Assembly: GCF_900100015.1 (NCBI RefSeq)
Contig: NZ_FNDD01000001.1
Coordinates: forward strand, 309,411-373,410
Reading direction: 5' to 3'
Source of the DNA: Vibrio xiamenensis
GTDB lineage: Bacteria > Pseudomonadota > Gammaproteobacteria > Enterobacterales > Vibrionaceae
Length of the DNA: 64,000 bases
In this document: in pieces, positions 1-9,227 of the stretch
Layout of the letters: each line of letters opens with the position of its first letter
How positions within the stretch are numbered: position 1 is the first letter of the stretch
Translations under genes and position numbers: made by a program
The notes under the pieces: generated by a model
The model's database searches: none
Told to the model about the DNA's origin: nothing
Seen by the model: only the letters and a program-made list of their open reading frames with translations

Positions 1-1127
1 ACCAGCCCCCAGATCATCTGTTGTTGGCCGCTTTGAATCATCATATTGCCGCCCAATACGCCCCACAACATCAGGGGAATACCGATGACAAGGCCTGCAA
101 TCGCACCGCGGCGATACTCTTTTTTAAGTGCTTGCTGCTGCTCAAGTTGCTGCTGTTGCTGAGTGGCGGGGTCGTGAACCACTTTGGCTTGATAACCCGC
201 GTTCTCAACCGCCGAAGTTAACGCTTGCTCAAGCTCTTCGATGGCAACGCGAGTTTTAATCAGTGCAGATTGTTCGGCCAAATTGACTTGGACTTTTTCG
301 ACGTTATTCACCGATGCCAGCGCTTTCTCTACTGAAGAAACGCAACTGGCGCAAGTCATGCCTTTAATCAGCAGATGGCCGGTTTGTAAGTCAGCACTTA
401 CTTGAGATAGCTCGTCGTTGGAGCCAATCAGTTGCGGGCGCGTTTGTTCGCTCTGGTGTTCTGCGCTTTGCTGCTGCGTGGATTCAACGGAAGGGTTATC
501 AGCGACCATCGGTTGACTAACCGAATTGCTGCTTACGGCGCTAAACCCGGCGCTTTCAACCAGAGCAATCACTTGCGGCTCAGAAAGTGCGGTATCGATA
601 GTCAGCTCGCTGGTGGAGACTTGGTATTCACCGATATCGCTTTGCTCATCCAACTTAGCTTTGAGTTTATTGACACAATTGCCGCAGTGCAGGCCGCTCA
701 GAGCGAACTGATAGTGTTCGGTTTTTGGAGTATCGTTGAGCGAATCTTTACTTATGGCGCTAAACCCGGCGCTTTCAACCAACTCAATCACTTGCGGCTC
801 AGAAAGTAGGGTATCGATACTCAGCTCGCTGGTGGAGACTTGGTATTCACCGATATCGTCTTGCTCATCCAACTTAGTTTTGAGTTTATTGACACAATTG
901 CCGCAGTGCAGGCCGCTGAGTGACAACTCGTAGTGATGCCCGGCGTGGTAACCGACTTGCTCAATGCTTTGCGCCAGTTGGCGGAAACTCACATCGCTGT
1001 CTAGGGTTACCGCCTCGGGCGTTAACTGATGAATCTCGACCTGGTGATCGGCGTTAAGGGCTTTCTCTACTTTACGTGCACAGCCCATGCAATGTAGCCC
1101 GCGCAGTGGAATATTCATCGCTGCCAT
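1..1127 (-). CDS. copA: Copper-exporting P-type ATPase, N-terminal part (runs off the left edge)
   Basis: Reading leftwards from ATG 1127 (GGAGG 8 nt upstream) the frame stays open to the window edge, giving about 375 residues. It contains four heavy-metal-associated domains with CxxC metal sites: GLHCMGC, GLHCGNC, GLHCGNC and GMTCASC. A Gln-rich linker follows, then the start of the membrane part (GAIAGLVIGIPLMLWGVLGG). This is the CopA architecture: Cu(I) is received on the cytosolic domains and pumped across the inner membrane at the cost of ATP. The ATPase core (CPC, DKTGT) lies outside the window. HMA domains 2 and 3 are almost identical, from a recent 219-bp internal duplication. The CueR-type promoter just upstream supports copper induction. 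Bacterial CopA usually has one or two such domains, so four is unusual. Confidence 0.9.
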   Translation of the reverse strand, partial: MAAMNIPLRGLHCMGCARKVEKALNADHQVEIHQLTPEAVTLDSDVSFRQLAQSIEQVGYHAGHHYELSLSGLHCGNCVNKLKTKLDEQDDIGEYQVSTSELSIDTLLSEPQVIELVESAGFSAISKDSLNDTPKTEHYQFALSGLHCGNCVNKLKAKLDEQSDIGEYQVSTSELTIDTALSEPQVIALVESAGFSAVSSNSVSQPMVADNPSVESTQQQSAEHQSEQTRPQLIGSNDELSQVSADLQTGHLLIKGMTCASCVSSVEKALASVNNVEKVQVNLAEQSALIKTRVAIEELEQALTSAVENAGYQAKVVHDPATQQQQQLEQQQALKKEYRRGAIAGLVIGIPLMLWGVLGGNMMIQSGQQQMIWGL

Positions 1128-1162
1128 ATTGATGACCTCCATGAAAACTTGAATTACTGCAG

Positions 1163-1193
1163 AGCTTAAACCTTACCGCAAGGTCAAGGTCAA
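1163..1193 (-). promoter_or_regulatory. CueR-type copper-responsive promoter of copA
   Basis: On the minus strand a -35 TTGACC (1193-1188) and a -10 TAAGCT (1168-1163) are separated by 19 bp, the long spacer typical of MerR-family activated promoters. Within the spacer lies the dyad ACCTT-N11-AAGGT (1170-1190), closely matching the E. coli copA CueR box as I know it. It sits about 35 bp upstream of the copA start. Confidence 0.82.
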
Positions 1194-1275
1194 GGGTGGC
1201 TGCTCTTCAAAACTTAGACACAGCCAAATCAAGCCAACAATCTAAACTGGTACCATAGAAAGATGTTTTGTGGCG

Positions 1276-1304
1276 TTGGAGTTGCGTGCTGTGAGTGATA
1301 GAAT
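1276..1304 (+). promoter_or_regulatory. Probable sigma70 promoter of gltX
   Basis: TTGGAG (1276-1281), 17-bp spacer, TAGAAT (1299-1304). Position and spacing fit a housekeeping promoter about 70 bp upstream of gltX; it diverges from the copA promoter. Confidence 0.55.
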
Positions 1305-1372
1305 ACTGCCCAAAATTTAGCGCTCGCTTATTGCTTTAATAAGCGGCAGTGTCAAACAAAGGTAATATCATA

Positions 1373-2800
1373 ATGACGGTTAAAACTCGTTTTGCTCCAA
1401 GTCCAACTGGCTACCTTCACGTTGGTGGTGCGCGTACTGCGCTTTACTCTTGGTTATTTGCAAAGAACCAAGGCGGTGAATTTGTACTTCGTATTGAAGA
1501 CACAGATTTAGAGCGTTCAACTCAAGCGGCGGTTGATGCCATTCTTGAGGGTATGACTTGGATGGGTTTGGATTGGGATGAAGGTCCATACTACCAAACC
1601 AAACGTTTTGATCGTTATAACGAGATGGTTGATAAGCTGCTGGCTGAAGACAAAGCTTACAAATGTTACGCATCAAAAGAGTTGTTGGATGAAATTCGCG
1701 CTGAGCAAGAAGCGAATAAAGAGATGCCACGCTACGATGCTAACCATCCAAAAATTAAAGCAGTCAATGACGCAGCGAAAGATGGCGACCCATGTGTAGT
1801 TCGTTTCCGCAATCCAAAACAAGGCAGTGTGGTTTTTGATGACCAAATTCGTGGTCGTATCGAAATCAGTAACTCGCAAATGGATGATTTGATCATTCGC
1901 CGTACCGACGGTTCGCCAACCTACAACTTCTGTGTTGTGGTTGATGACTGGGATATGGGCATCACTCACGTGGTTCGTGGTGAAGACCACATCAACAACA
2001 CGCCGCGTCAAATCAACATCTATGAAGCACTGGGCGCTCCGGTTCCTGTGTTTGCACACTGTGCAATGATTCTTGGTGATGATGGTGCCAAGCTGTCAAA
2101 ACGCCACGGCGCTGTGTCTGTGATGCAATACCGCGACGAAGGTTACTTGCCAAATGCACTGAATAACTACTTAGTGCGCCTAGGTTGGTCTCATGGTGAC
2201 CAAGAAGTGTTCTCGCGCGAAGAGATGATTGAGCACTTTAGCTTGTCGGCGATTTCAAAATCGGCATCTGCGTTTAACACCGATAAACTCAACTGGCTAA
2301 ACAACCACTACATCAAGACTTCTGATCCTGAGTACGTGGCAAAACATCTTGAGTGGCATTTAGATAACCAAAAACTCAGCACTGAAAATGGCCCAGCGAT
2401 CACTGAGGTGATTAAACTGGTCGGTGAGCGTTGCAATACGCTAGTGGAGTTGGTGGAGCAAATTCGTTACTTCTACGAAGATTTCGCTGAGTTTGAAGCG
2501 GGCGCGGCGAAGAAACATCTGCGCGGCGTGGCGAAAGAGCCTCTTGAATTAGCACTGAGCAAAATTGAAGCTGTGAGCGATTGGAGCACAGAAGGTTTGC
2601 ATACTGTGATTGCACAAGTGTGTGAAGAGCTGGAAATCGGCATGGGTAAAATCGGTATGCCACTGCGCGTCGCTGTGACGGGTGGCGGTCAATCACCGTC
2701 TGTTGATGCTGTTATGCAACTAGTTGGCAAAGATCGCGTTATCTCACGTATTAAGATGGCGCTGGATTTCATCGCTGAGCGTGAAGCAAACGCACAGTAA
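1373..2800 (+). CDS. gltX: Glutamyl-tRNA synthetase
   Basis: This 475-residue class I aminoacyl-tRNA synthetase charges tRNA-Glu with glutamate in the cytosol. The HIGH-type ATP site is PTGYLHVGG (residues 11-19) and the KMSKS-type loop is KLSKR (240-244). Length matches bacterial GltX. I chose ATG 1373 rather than the in-frame codon at 1349 because the protein then begins [13 protein letters not shown], the usual GltX N-terminus, and AAAGG (1358-1362) is correctly spaced. It is a single-gene unit closed by a strong terminator at 2820. Confidence 0.97.
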   Translation: MTVKTRFAPSPTGYLHVGGARTALYSWLFAKNQGGEFVLRIEDTDLERSTQAAVDAILEGMTWMGLDWDEGPYYQTKRFDRYNEMVDKLLAEDKAYKCYASKELLDEIRAEQEANKEMPRYDANHPKIKAVNDAAKDGDPCVVRFRNPKQGSVVFDDQIRGRIEISNSQMDDLIIRRTDGSPTYNFCVVVDDWDMGITHVVRGEDHINNTPRQINIYEALGAPVPVFAHCAMILGDDGAKLSKRHGAVSVMQYRDEGYLPNALNNYLVRLGWSHGDQEVFSREEMIEHFSLSAISKSASAFNTDKLNWLNNHYIKTSDPEYVAKHLEWHLDNQKLSTENGPAITEVIKLVGERCNTLVELVEQIRYFYEDFAEFEAGAAKKHLRGVAKEPLELALSKIEAVSDWSTEGLHTVIAQVCEELEIGMGKIGMPLRVAVTGGGQSPSVDAVMQLVGKDRVISRIKMALDFIAEREANAQ

Positions 2801-2819
2801 AAATTTGCTTTTCTCGAAC

Positions 2820-2849
2820 AAAACCGCGGCTTCAAGTCGCGGTTTTTTT
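2820..2849 (+). terminator. Rho-independent terminator of gltX
   Basis: AACCGCG stem, loop ttcaagt-type, CGCGGTT, then a run of seven T. It begins about 20 bp after the gltX stop. Confidence 0.9.
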
Positions 2850-3270
2850 ATGTTCTGCCGCTGCCTTTTTGGAAATTTATCGGTTAAATCCTACGTCATT
2901 CGGTCTTATTTTTTGGAATTACCGTACGCCGACAATGGTTTGACGGTGAAGTTCAATTTGATGATTTTTTTCTGCAACCCTTTTCACATAAGGCTTGAGC
3001 GCTAATTTTGAGCTTCGTCACTAAATTGTCATGACATTTTATTGACATTTCTCGTCTTCAAAGTCGCCAAAAATTGATTATAGTTTTCCCCGTCAGCCGC
3101 TGAGTGCAGTGGCTAGGTCGGAAAAGAAAATCAAACGGAAGTGAAACAATTAGGTGTTCGGTAACCATGCTCGTTGGCTTAATCATAAACGAGGTCGGAA
3201 TGAACTCCTGTGCTAACCAACCCAACGATTTTGACTGCGCGAGCAGTTAGCGGATTTCAGAGGAATCAAA
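2850..3270. other. Intergenic region / long leader upstream of the ompA-like gene
   Basis: No convincing gene. A TTGACA at 3042-3047 and an AT-rich TTATAG near 3078 could belong to the promoter of the porin gene but are not well spaced for each other, so I assign no promoter. If transcription starts near here the mRNA leader is long, which would leave room for small-RNA control as known for Vibrio ompA. AGAGGA near 3259 is the ribosome binding site for the start at 3271. Confidence 0.4.
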
Positions 3271-4236
3271 ATGAAAAAATTAGCAGCGGTAATCTCAGCG
3301 TCACTTCTAATGGCAGCATCAACTTCAGCAATGGCAGAAGTTTACGTAGGTGCTAAAGCAGGTAAATCTTGGTTAGATGACGCATGTACAAGTGCAACAG
3401 TTAACTGTGATAAAGATGATTCAACAGTTGGCGCGTTCATCGGTTACGAAATGTGGGATTTCCTATCAATCGAAGCGGGTTACGATTACCTAGGTAAATT
3501 TGACGGCCAAGGTCTAAACAACGACAAAGTAGAAGCTTACACTTTGGCACCAAAAGTAAACCTACCAATTACTGAAGATATCTCTCTTTACGGTAAATTC
3601 GGTGGCGCATTCGTAAACTACGGTGACGAAGATGACTACTCATACCTAGGTGCTGCTGGTATCGAATTTGATTCTCACGAGCACGTAGCTGTTCGCGTAG
3701 AATACCAAGCAATCACTGACATCAACAACGACCAAGTTCGTGCAATGGGCAACTCTGCAACTATCGGTGTTGTTTACAAATTTGGCGAAACTGCTGAACC
3801 AGCACCAGTTGTTGTTGAAGAAGAGCCAGTGGTTGTTGAAGAGCCAGCTGAACCAGAAGTTATCACTAAGACTTTCGAAACCCAACGTCTTGGCACTGGT
3901 AGCTTCGAGCTAAACAGCGCAGAACTAAAAGCTGACAGCCTAGAGCAACTAGACGAGCTAGTTGACTTCTTGAACACTTACCCACAAGCAAATGTTCAAG
4001 TTATCGGTTACACAGATGCATCTGGTACTGAAGCTTACAACCAAGTGATGTCTGAAAAACGTGCAGACGCAGTTGCTAACGCTCTAGTTGCAAAAGGTAT
4101 CGATGCTTCACGTATCACTACTGCTGGCGAAGGTGAGAAAAACCCAATCGCTTCAAACGCAACTCACGAAGGTCGTGTTGAAAACCGTCGTGTAGAAATC
4201 ATCGTTCCTGAATTTGATTACCAAGTTCAACAATAA
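3271..4236 (+). CDS. ompA: OmpA-family outer membrane porin
   Basis: The protein has 321 residues. Residues 1-22 are a signal peptide (cleavage after AMA). An 8-stranded OmpA beta-barrel follows (about 23-175), then a Val/Glu/Pro hinge (about 176-197) and a C-terminal OmpA/MotB peptidoglycan-binding domain carrying VIGYTDASG and the typical NRRVEI ending. The barrel sits in the outer membrane and the C-domain holds it to the cell wall. Codon use is strongly biased, as expected for an abundant protein. Two plain cysteines in the barrel loop (CTSATVNC) may form a disulfide. It is monocistronic, with its own terminator at 4286. Confidence 0.93.
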   Translation: MKKLAAVISASLLMAASTSAMAEVYVGAKAGKSWLDDACTSATVNCDKDDSTVGAFIGYEMWDFLSIEAGYDYLGKFDGQGLNNDKVEAYTLAPKVNLPITEDISLYGKFGGAFVNYGDEDDYSYLGAAGIEFDSHEHVAVRVEYQAITDINNDQVRAMGNSATIGVVYKFGETAEPAPVVVEEEPVVVEEPAEPEVITKTFETQRLGTGSFELNSAELKADSLEQLDELVDFLNTYPQANVQVIGYTDASGTEAYNQVMSEKRADAVANALVAKGIDASRITTAGEGEKNPIASNATHEGRVENRRVEIIVPEFDYQVQQ

Positions 4237-4285
4237 TCGAACGCTTGATTAAATAAAAAAATAAAAACAACATCAGTTGGTAATT

Positions 4286-4316
4286 AAAAGCCCTGGCCAT
4301 TTGGTCAGGGCTTTGT
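4286..4316 (+). terminator. Terminator after ompA
   Basis: Hairpin AAAGCCCTG / CAGGGCTTT with a 10-nt loop followed by a short T-rich tail, 50 bp after the ompA stop. Confidence 0.8.
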
Positions 4317-4352
4317 CTATTTAGAAAGGAAGCAAAAGCGATTTAATAAAGA

Positions 4353-4859
4353 CTATTTCAAATCGATACTGGATAGCCTTCCCATGAATTCAAGGATCTC
4401 CAGATTCTCTTTATTCGCTTCTAATAACGCTTTTTTGGTTTTGGTATAGGCTCCAAGGCGACCATGCTTTTTGATAGAGCACACCACACTTTTATATATC
4501 AACTTGCCGTTTTCGTCGTAATTACGCCATGCCGCGATATAACATTCATCTTTGGCATTTGGGTCATCTTTCGTTGGGCGAGGTTTATAGATAATCTTGG
4601 GCTCTAGAGAGTGTGGAAGACGGGTCATCAGATATGGATCTTTTAACAGGCGGCGCCAAAATTTTCCCCACATTTCGCTTCCAAGTTCATTGCGAAGCTT
4701 GATGGCCTTTTTTAATCCTCTCTCTTCCCCAATGCGAATATAACCTACCGAACGGTGCAAAACGGTATCGTCGGGTGTGTGGATATGTATCTTAAATGCA
4801 GTCTTAGCTTTAGAAATAAAGCGATGGCCAGTATTGGTAACCAGGTTGCTCTTTTTCAT
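4353..4859 (-). CDS. Small AP2-like (DNA-binding?) protein
   Basis: The protein has 168 residues from ATG 4859. An upstream in-frame start at 4973 would run through the terminator hairpin at 4962-4990, so I reject it. The segment SVGYIRIGEERGLKKAIKLRNELG resembles AP2-type DNA-binding repeats that occur in small vibrio proteins of unknown role. The rest is basic (many Lys/Arg) and rich in Trp, with no signal peptide or membrane segment. Such proteins are often given misleading transport names in databases; I assign no function. It is not in an operon. Confidence 0.6.
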   Translation of the reverse strand: MKKSNLVTNTGHRFISKAKTAFKIHIHTPDDTVLHRSVGYIRIGEERGLKKAIKLRNELGSEMWGKFWRRLLKDPYLMTRLPHSLEPKIIYKPRPTKDDPNAKDECYIAAWRNYDENGKLIYKSVVCSIKKHGRLGAYTKTKKALLEANKENLEILEFMGRLSSIDLK

Positions 4860-4961
4860 TGTTTGCTTTTCAACATTCTTATTAATAAATGCGCTAGATA
4901 AATAGCTATAAAAGGAAAGAATAGATGAATGGAATGTCAGCTTTGTCTGTGTAGCGTCAAG

Positions 4962-4990
4962 AAAAAGCCCCAATCATAAAAGATTGGGGC
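4962..4990 (-). terminator. Terminator of the chromate transporter operon
   Basis: Read on the minus strand: GCCCCAATC, 6-nt loop, GATTGGGGC, then CTTTTTC. It lies just past the stop of the last chrA-like gene. Confidence 0.85.
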
Positions 4991-5022
4991 AAAGTAACGT
5001 TATTTATAAATACCATTTTGCT

Positions 5023-5547
5023 TTATAGCAAAAAAGCGCCATAGCCCAAGCTAATTGCGATGACTAAGGTCGGATGCCATTTTAATTTGTCTAAGGTAAC
5101 CGCAGCGAATACGAATAGCAGCGCAAAGTGGTAAGGGAAACTGGTCACACCGTGAGCAAATAATTTATAGGTTAATACCGCCATTAATACGGTAACGACC
5201 GGCAGTACCCATTGGCTCATGGCTTTGACTTTTGGTGAATCGCGGAATTGGTAAAGTAGCCTAAGCGCCAGCAACATGATGATAAGCGTCGGCGCAATCG
5301 TCGCAAACAGCGCAATTATCGCCCCTAAACTGCCACCGACTTGATAGCCTATATAGCCGGCCATTTTGGTCGCAATCGGGCTTGGCAAAGCATTACCAAG
5401 CGCCAGAACTTCTGAGAACTGAGTGGTGCTCATCCAGTGGTAGTTGCCAACCACTTGATCTTCAATCAGCGGAATGATCGCCGGACCGCCGCCGTAACCC
5501 ACGATATTGGGAATAAAGAACGCTAGAAAAATATCTAAGTAAATCAT
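5023..5547 (-). CDS. Chromate transporter half-protein, second subunit (ChrA/CHR family)
   Basis: The protein has 174 residues, almost entirely hydrophobic, with about five to six membrane segments. The CHR signature near the N-terminus is clear: YGGGPAIIPLIEDQVV and ALGNALPSPIATKMAGYIGY. Short CHR proteins work as a heteromeric pair of one-domain subunits, in contrast to the fused two-domain ChrA. It starts 2 nt after the stop of the partner at 5550, so the two are co-transcribed. Known CHR members export chromate by chromate/sulfate-type transport; the real substrate of vibrio pairs is uncertain. Confidence 0.85.
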   Translation of the reverse strand: MIYLDIFLAFFIPNIVGYGGGPAIIPLIEDQVVGNYHWMSTTQFSEVLALGNALPSPIATKMAGYIGYQVGGSLGAIIALFATIAPTLIIMLLALRLLYQFRDSPKVKAMSQWVLPVVTVLMAVLTYKLFAHGVTSFPYHFALLFVFAAVTLDKLKWHPTLVIAISLGYGAFLL

Positions 5548-5549
5548 GA

Positions 5550-6107
5550 TTACGATTCCGTTTGAGTGGCAGGTTGAGCCGGCTTAAACATGGCCGCGAG
5601 TAAAATACCCGCGATGATGATGCCCGGGTGAATACCCGCAAGGTTGATGAGCGCGAACGCCGCTACACTCATGATGCAAGCGGTGGTAATCCCCAAACTT
5701 TTATAACCTTTGGCGAAAAAATCCCAAGTCAGTTTGGCAAGCATCCAACTCACCACCGGAATCACTCCGTTCGCCATGCCGGATACCCAAGGCATATCGC
5801 GATATTGATTAAGCAGCGATAGCCCGGCGACCATCACAATCACCAGCGGTACCGCCACTGCAATCACCGCCAGTAACATGCCGGTATAGCCGGCCACTTT
5901 ATAGCCGATGTAACCGGCCATTTTGGTGGCAATCGGGCCAGGCAGCGTATTGCCAATCGCCAGCACATTTGAAAATTCGTCATCACTCATCCAGTGATAG
6001 CGATTGACGACTTCGGCGTGAACCAGCGGAATCATGGTTGGTCCGCCGCCAAAGCCAAAGAGGCCGATGCGAAAAAACGCACAAAAAACATCAATTAAGG
6101 TGGTCAT
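5550..6107 (-). CDS. Chromate transporter half-protein, first subunit (ChrA/CHR family)
   Basis: The protein has 185 residues from ATG 6107, preceded by GGGAAGGG; the longer frame to 6122 would start with TTG inside that ribosome site. The CHR motif is GFGGGPTMIPLVHAEVV, followed by AIGNTLPGPIATKMAGYIGY and several membrane helices. It is paralogous to the next gene, with which it probably forms an antiparallel heterodimer in the inner membrane. The GntR gene upstream is separated by about 100 bp and is co-oriented, so shared transcription is possible but not shown. Confidence 0.85.
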   Translation of the reverse strand: MTTLIDVFCAFFRIGLFGFGGGPTMIPLVHAEVVNRYHWMSDDEFSNVLAIGNTLPGPIATKMAGYIGYKVAGYTGMLLAVIAVAVPLVIVMVAGLSLLNQYRDMPWVSGMANGVIPVVSWMLAKLTWDFFAKGYKSLGITTACIMSVAAFALINLAGIHPGIIIAGILLAAMFKPAQPATQTES

Positions 6108-6211
6108 GGTATCCCTTCCCAAGGTGTGAAATTAACGCGCTAAATTCCGCGTTAGTTAGATGGTGCAGCGTTTTATGTTTAACGCTCAGTATTGGTTATT
6201 AAAGTTACGTG

Positions 6212-6898
6212 TTAGTTGTTGATGCCTTGATTTGTAATTGCTTTGGCTGAATGGCGAATGTGCTCTTCCAACACTTTGATTGCTTCAGGAATATTACGCT
6301 CAAGCACTAAGTCTTTGAGTTTTTGGTGATAAGCGACGCTTTTGTTTTGCGTAAATTGAAAGGTCACGCTGTAGCGGCGATAGCGGTCAAACTGGGCATT
6401 TAAACTTTTAACAAAAAACAGCAGCCACTCAGATTGTGAGCCTGACAATAATGCTTGGTGAAAAGCTTCATGCACCGTATCGAGTCGGTCACGGCTCTCT
6501 TGCGAGGTATCACCTTGTTCATGCACGCACTTTTCTTGTTGGCTGAGCAGGTGATAAGCGGCAACGATGCGGCTTTCCCACTCCATATCGCCTTTGGTCA
6601 TCGCCATCTCAAGTGCCATGCACTCAAGTTTGATCCGTGTTTCGGTAATGTCTTCAAATTGGTCTTGCGACATCTCTGGAACACGAAACCCGCGTTGGCC
6701 AGAGTTAATCAATAGCTGACTTTCTGCCAAACGCGATAGCGCTTCGCGCAATGGGCTATAACTGACGTTATAACGCTCTTTAATGCTTTCGAGTTTGATC
6801 TTTTCACCACTAGGGTAGACGCCGCGAATGATGTCTTGCTTGAGCGCTTGGTAAATCATTTCTGAGGTGGTTAACGGTTCACTGCTGCTATTACTCAT
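6212..6898 (-). CDS. GntR-family transcriptional regulator (FCD domain)
   Basis: The protein has 228 residues. The N-terminal winged helix-turn-helix (about 10-75) includes VSYSPLREALSRLAESQLL, the GntR recognition region. An all-helical FCD ligand domain fills the rest (TRIKLECMALEMA and further helices). It is close in type to CsiR-like regulators. It is divergent from the peptide/gamma-glutamyl operon beginning at 7052. The short AT-rich gap between them carries several palindromes, so control of that operon (and itself) is the likely role. The effector is not predictable from sequence. Confidence 0.88.
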   Translation of the reverse strand: MSNSSSEPLTTSEMIYQALKQDIIRGVYPSGEKIKLESIKERYNVSYSPLREALSRLAESQLLINSGQRGFRVPEMSQDQFEDITETRIKLECMALEMAMTKGDMEWESRIVAAYHLLSQQEKCVHEQGDTSQESRDRLDTVHEAFHQALLSGSQSEWLLFFVKSLNAQFDRYRRYSVTFQFTQNKSVAYHQKLKDLVLERNIPEAIKVLEEHIRHSAKAITNQGINN

Positions 6899-6978
6899 AG
6901 CGATACCTACTGTTTATCAATATCAATATTGTGGGGAATATATCATAAAAATAAATATATATGCATATAAATAAAAAG

Positions 6979-7007
6979 TTGACGATATATAAAAATATCG
7001 ATATTTT
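6979..7007 (+). promoter_or_regulatory. Promoter of the peptide transporter operon with an overlapping 16-bp palindrome
   Basis: TTGACG (6979-6984), 17-bp spacer, TATTTT (7002-7007). The perfect palindrome AAAATATCGATATTTT (6992-7007) covers the -10, so a dimeric repressor there would block RNA polymerase; the divergent GntR protein is the obvious candidate. A second 12-bp palindrome, TATATGCATATA, lies at 6958-6969. Confidence 0.55.
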
Positions 7008-7051
7008 GATTTTTGTCATCATTTAGCAACGGAATAGCGATAGGAGACGAC

Positions 7052-8098
7052 ATGGAACAGGAGCCACTGCTCGAAGTGCGTGATTTGCGCTTGAGCGTCA
7101 ATACTCACCAAGGACAAGCCAGTATTTTGGATGGCGTCAGTTTTCAACTGCGTGAAGGCAAAGTGACTTGCTTAGTGGGAGAGAGTGGTTGTGGTAAAAG
7201 CATCACCTCGTTAACCATTATGGGGTTGCAGCATCCTTTGTCGTCGACCAAGAAAAATCAGCTGCAAGCCAGCGGAGAAATCCTTTTCCAAGGTGAAAAC
7301 CTTCTTGCTTTGAGTGATAGCCAGATGGAAGCCAAACGTGGTGACCAATTGGCCATGGTGTTTCAAGAACCGATGACATCGCTCAATCCAGTGCTGACCA
7401 TCGGCGAGCAACTTGCTGAAGCGGTGCGCACCCATCATCGCGACTTATCTGCTGAGCAAGTGGAACAGAAAGTGCTCAGCACACTGGAAAAGGTCAACAT
7501 TTCTGGGCAAGGCCGTCTTAGCGAATACCCGTTTCAACTCTCCGGTGGCATGCGCCAGCGCATCATGATTGCGATGGCCCTGATTAATGACCCGAAATTG
7601 CTGATTGCCGATGAGCCGACCACTGCACTGGACGTCACTGTACAAGCGCAAATTCTTAAGTTGATGAAAGATCTGCAAGATAATCATCAAGCCTCGATTT
7701 TATTTATTACTCATGACCTTGGCGTGGTGGCTGAAATTGCTGACGATGTGATCGTGATGTACGGCGGTCGTGTGGTCGAAAGTGGTCCGGTGGAAGAAGT
7801 CTTCCGTGACCCGCAGCATCCTTATCTGATCGGTCTTTTAAACTCGATTCCTCGCATCGGCGAGCGCCGCGACACATTGCAAACCATCAAAGGCATGGTT
7901 CCAGCGGTGACGGCGATGCCAAGCGGTTGCCGCTTTAGAACCCGTTGCCCGTTTGCCAGTGAAAAATGTGAGAGCTTGCCTCCTGCGGTCAGCCATCAAT
8001 CAAGCCATGTGAGCCACTGCTGGTTTACGCCGCTTGAGCAACATTTCTCGTTACCCAATGAGAGCAACGACAGCAAGGAGATGCGTCATGTCGGCTGA
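7052..8098 (+). CDS. Peptide ABC transporter ATP-binding protein (DppD/OppD type)
   Basis: The protein has 348 residues. It starts at ATG 7052, behind TAGGAGA; the longer frame from 7013 has no ribosome site. Walker A is GESGCGKS (about 44-51), the Q-loop region is [12 protein letters not shown], the signature is LSGGMRQR and Walker B is LLIADEP. The C-terminus has the oligopeptide-type cysteine motif [14 protein letters not shown], probably an iron-sulfur site as in DppD. It powers import with its partner at 8088. First gene of a six-gene operon: two ATPases, binding protein, two permeases, gamma-glutamyltransferase. Confidence 0.92.
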   Translation: MEQEPLLEVRDLRLSVNTHQGQASILDGVSFQLREGKVTCLVGESGCGKSITSLTIMGLQHPLSSTKKNQLQASGEILFQGENLLALSDSQMEAKRGDQLAMVFQEPMTSLNPVLTIGEQLAEAVRTHHRDLSAEQVEQKVLSTLEKVNISGQGRLSEYPFQLSGGMRQRIMIAMALINDPKLLIADEPTTALDVTVQAQILKLMKDLQDNHQASILFITHDLGVVAEIADDVIVMYGGRVVESGPVEEVFRDPQHPYLIGLLNSIPRIGERRDTLQTIKGMVPAVTAMPSGCRFRTRCPFASEKCESLPPAVSHQSSHVSHCWFTPLEQHFSLPNESNDSKEMRHVG

Positions 8099-9152
8099 GC
8101 AAACTACCCCTTCGGTGATCCTGTCTGCCAAACGTTTGGTGAAACAGTTTAAAAGCGGTGCGGATGTGGTCAACGCGGTCAACAATGTTAGCTTTGATGT
8201 GCTACAAGGCGAAACGCTGGCGATTGTTGGTGAGTCGGGGTGTGGCAAATCAACATTAGGTCGTATGCTGCTGAATTTACACGCGCCAACCTCTGGTGAT
8301 GTGATCTACCAAGGGGAGAGCTTAACCGGGCTTAGCAGCCAAAAAATGCGCTCGCTGCGTAAAGAGCTGCAAATGATTTTCCAAGACCCGTTTGCCTCGT
8401 TAAACCCGCGTATGACGGTGTTTAAAACTCTGGCCGAGCCGCTCAAGATTCATCAAAAACTCAAAGGCCAAGCATTGGACGATGCGGTGTATGAACTGCT
8501 TGAACTTGTAGGTTTAGCGCGCACTCACGCTAACAGTTATCCGCAGGAGTTCAGTGGTGGTCAGCGTCAGCGTATCGCCATTGCGCGCGCACTGGCGAGT
8601 GAGCCGACTTTGATTGTCGGGGACGAACCAGTCTCGGCATTAGATGTGTCAGTTCAGGCGCAAGTCATTAACTTGATGAACGAACTTAAAGCCAAGTTTG
8701 GATTGACCTTGGTGCTGATCTCTCATGATTTATCGGTCATTGAGCATATGGCGGATCGCGTGATCGTGATGTATCTCGGCCAGATCGTTGAAATGGGCAC
8801 TACCGAAGAGGTGTTCAATCATCCGCGTCATCCGTATACCCAAGCGCTGCTGAGTTCGATTCCCCATCCAGTGCCGGGGTCGAATCAGCTGAAAACCTTG
8901 CAAGGCGAAATTCCCAACCCGAAACAACTTCCTGAAGGCTGCTATTTCCGTTCGCGCTGTCAATACGCTGGCTTGCGCTGTGGGCAGGAGCATCCTCAAG
9001 TGGCGAAAGTTGCGGCTAGTGAGTCACTGAGCAGCCATCAAGTCGCCTGTTTTCAGCACAAGCAAGTGCCTGAATTTATACCCGTTCAGCTCGATGAGTT
9101 GGAGTCTGATGACTATCAGACTCGACGTCGGCTCTATCAGCTTTATTCATGA
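8088..9152 (+). CDS. Peptide ABC transporter ATP-binding protein (DppF/OppF type)
   Basis: The protein has 354 residues from ATG 8088, overlapping the previous gene by 11 bp; AAGGAG inside that gene's end is the ribosome site. Walker A is GESGCGKS, the Q-loop region MIFQDPFASLNPRM, the signature FSGGQRQR and Walker B LIVGDEP (a Gly where Ala is usual). The C-terminal Cys motif CYFRSRCQYAGLRC is typical for this subfamily. It forms the heterodimeric ATPase with the 7052 product. Confidence 0.92.
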   Translation: MSAEQTTPSVILSAKRLVKQFKSGADVVNAVNNVSFDVLQGETLAIVGESGCGKSTLGRMLLNLHAPTSGDVIYQGESLTGLSSQKMRSLRKELQMIFQDPFASLNPRMTVFKTLAEPLKIHQKLKGQALDDAVYELLELVGLARTHANSYPQEFSGGQRQRIAIARALASEPTLIVGDEPVSALDVSVQAQVINLMNELKAKFGLTLVLISHDLSVIEHMADRVIVMYLGQIVEMGTTEEVFNHPRHPYTQALLSSIPHPVPGSNQLKTLQGEIPNPKQLPEGCYFRSRCQYAGLRCGQEHPQVAKVAASESLSSHQVACFQHKQVPEFIPVQLDELESDDYQTRRRLYQLYS

Positions 9153-9227
9153 TAAATGCGTCTCTTCATCGTGAAGAGCAGCATGGAATCACCACGAAGG
9201 TTAATACCATCGCAATAAGGACATAGT

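Noticed and set aside
3042..3083. Promoter of ompA
   Set aside because: TTGACA and TTATAG are 30 bp apart, too far to be one promoter.
4860..4973. N-terminal extension of the AP2-like protein
   Set aside because: It would cross the chrA-operon terminator hairpin and has no ribosome site.
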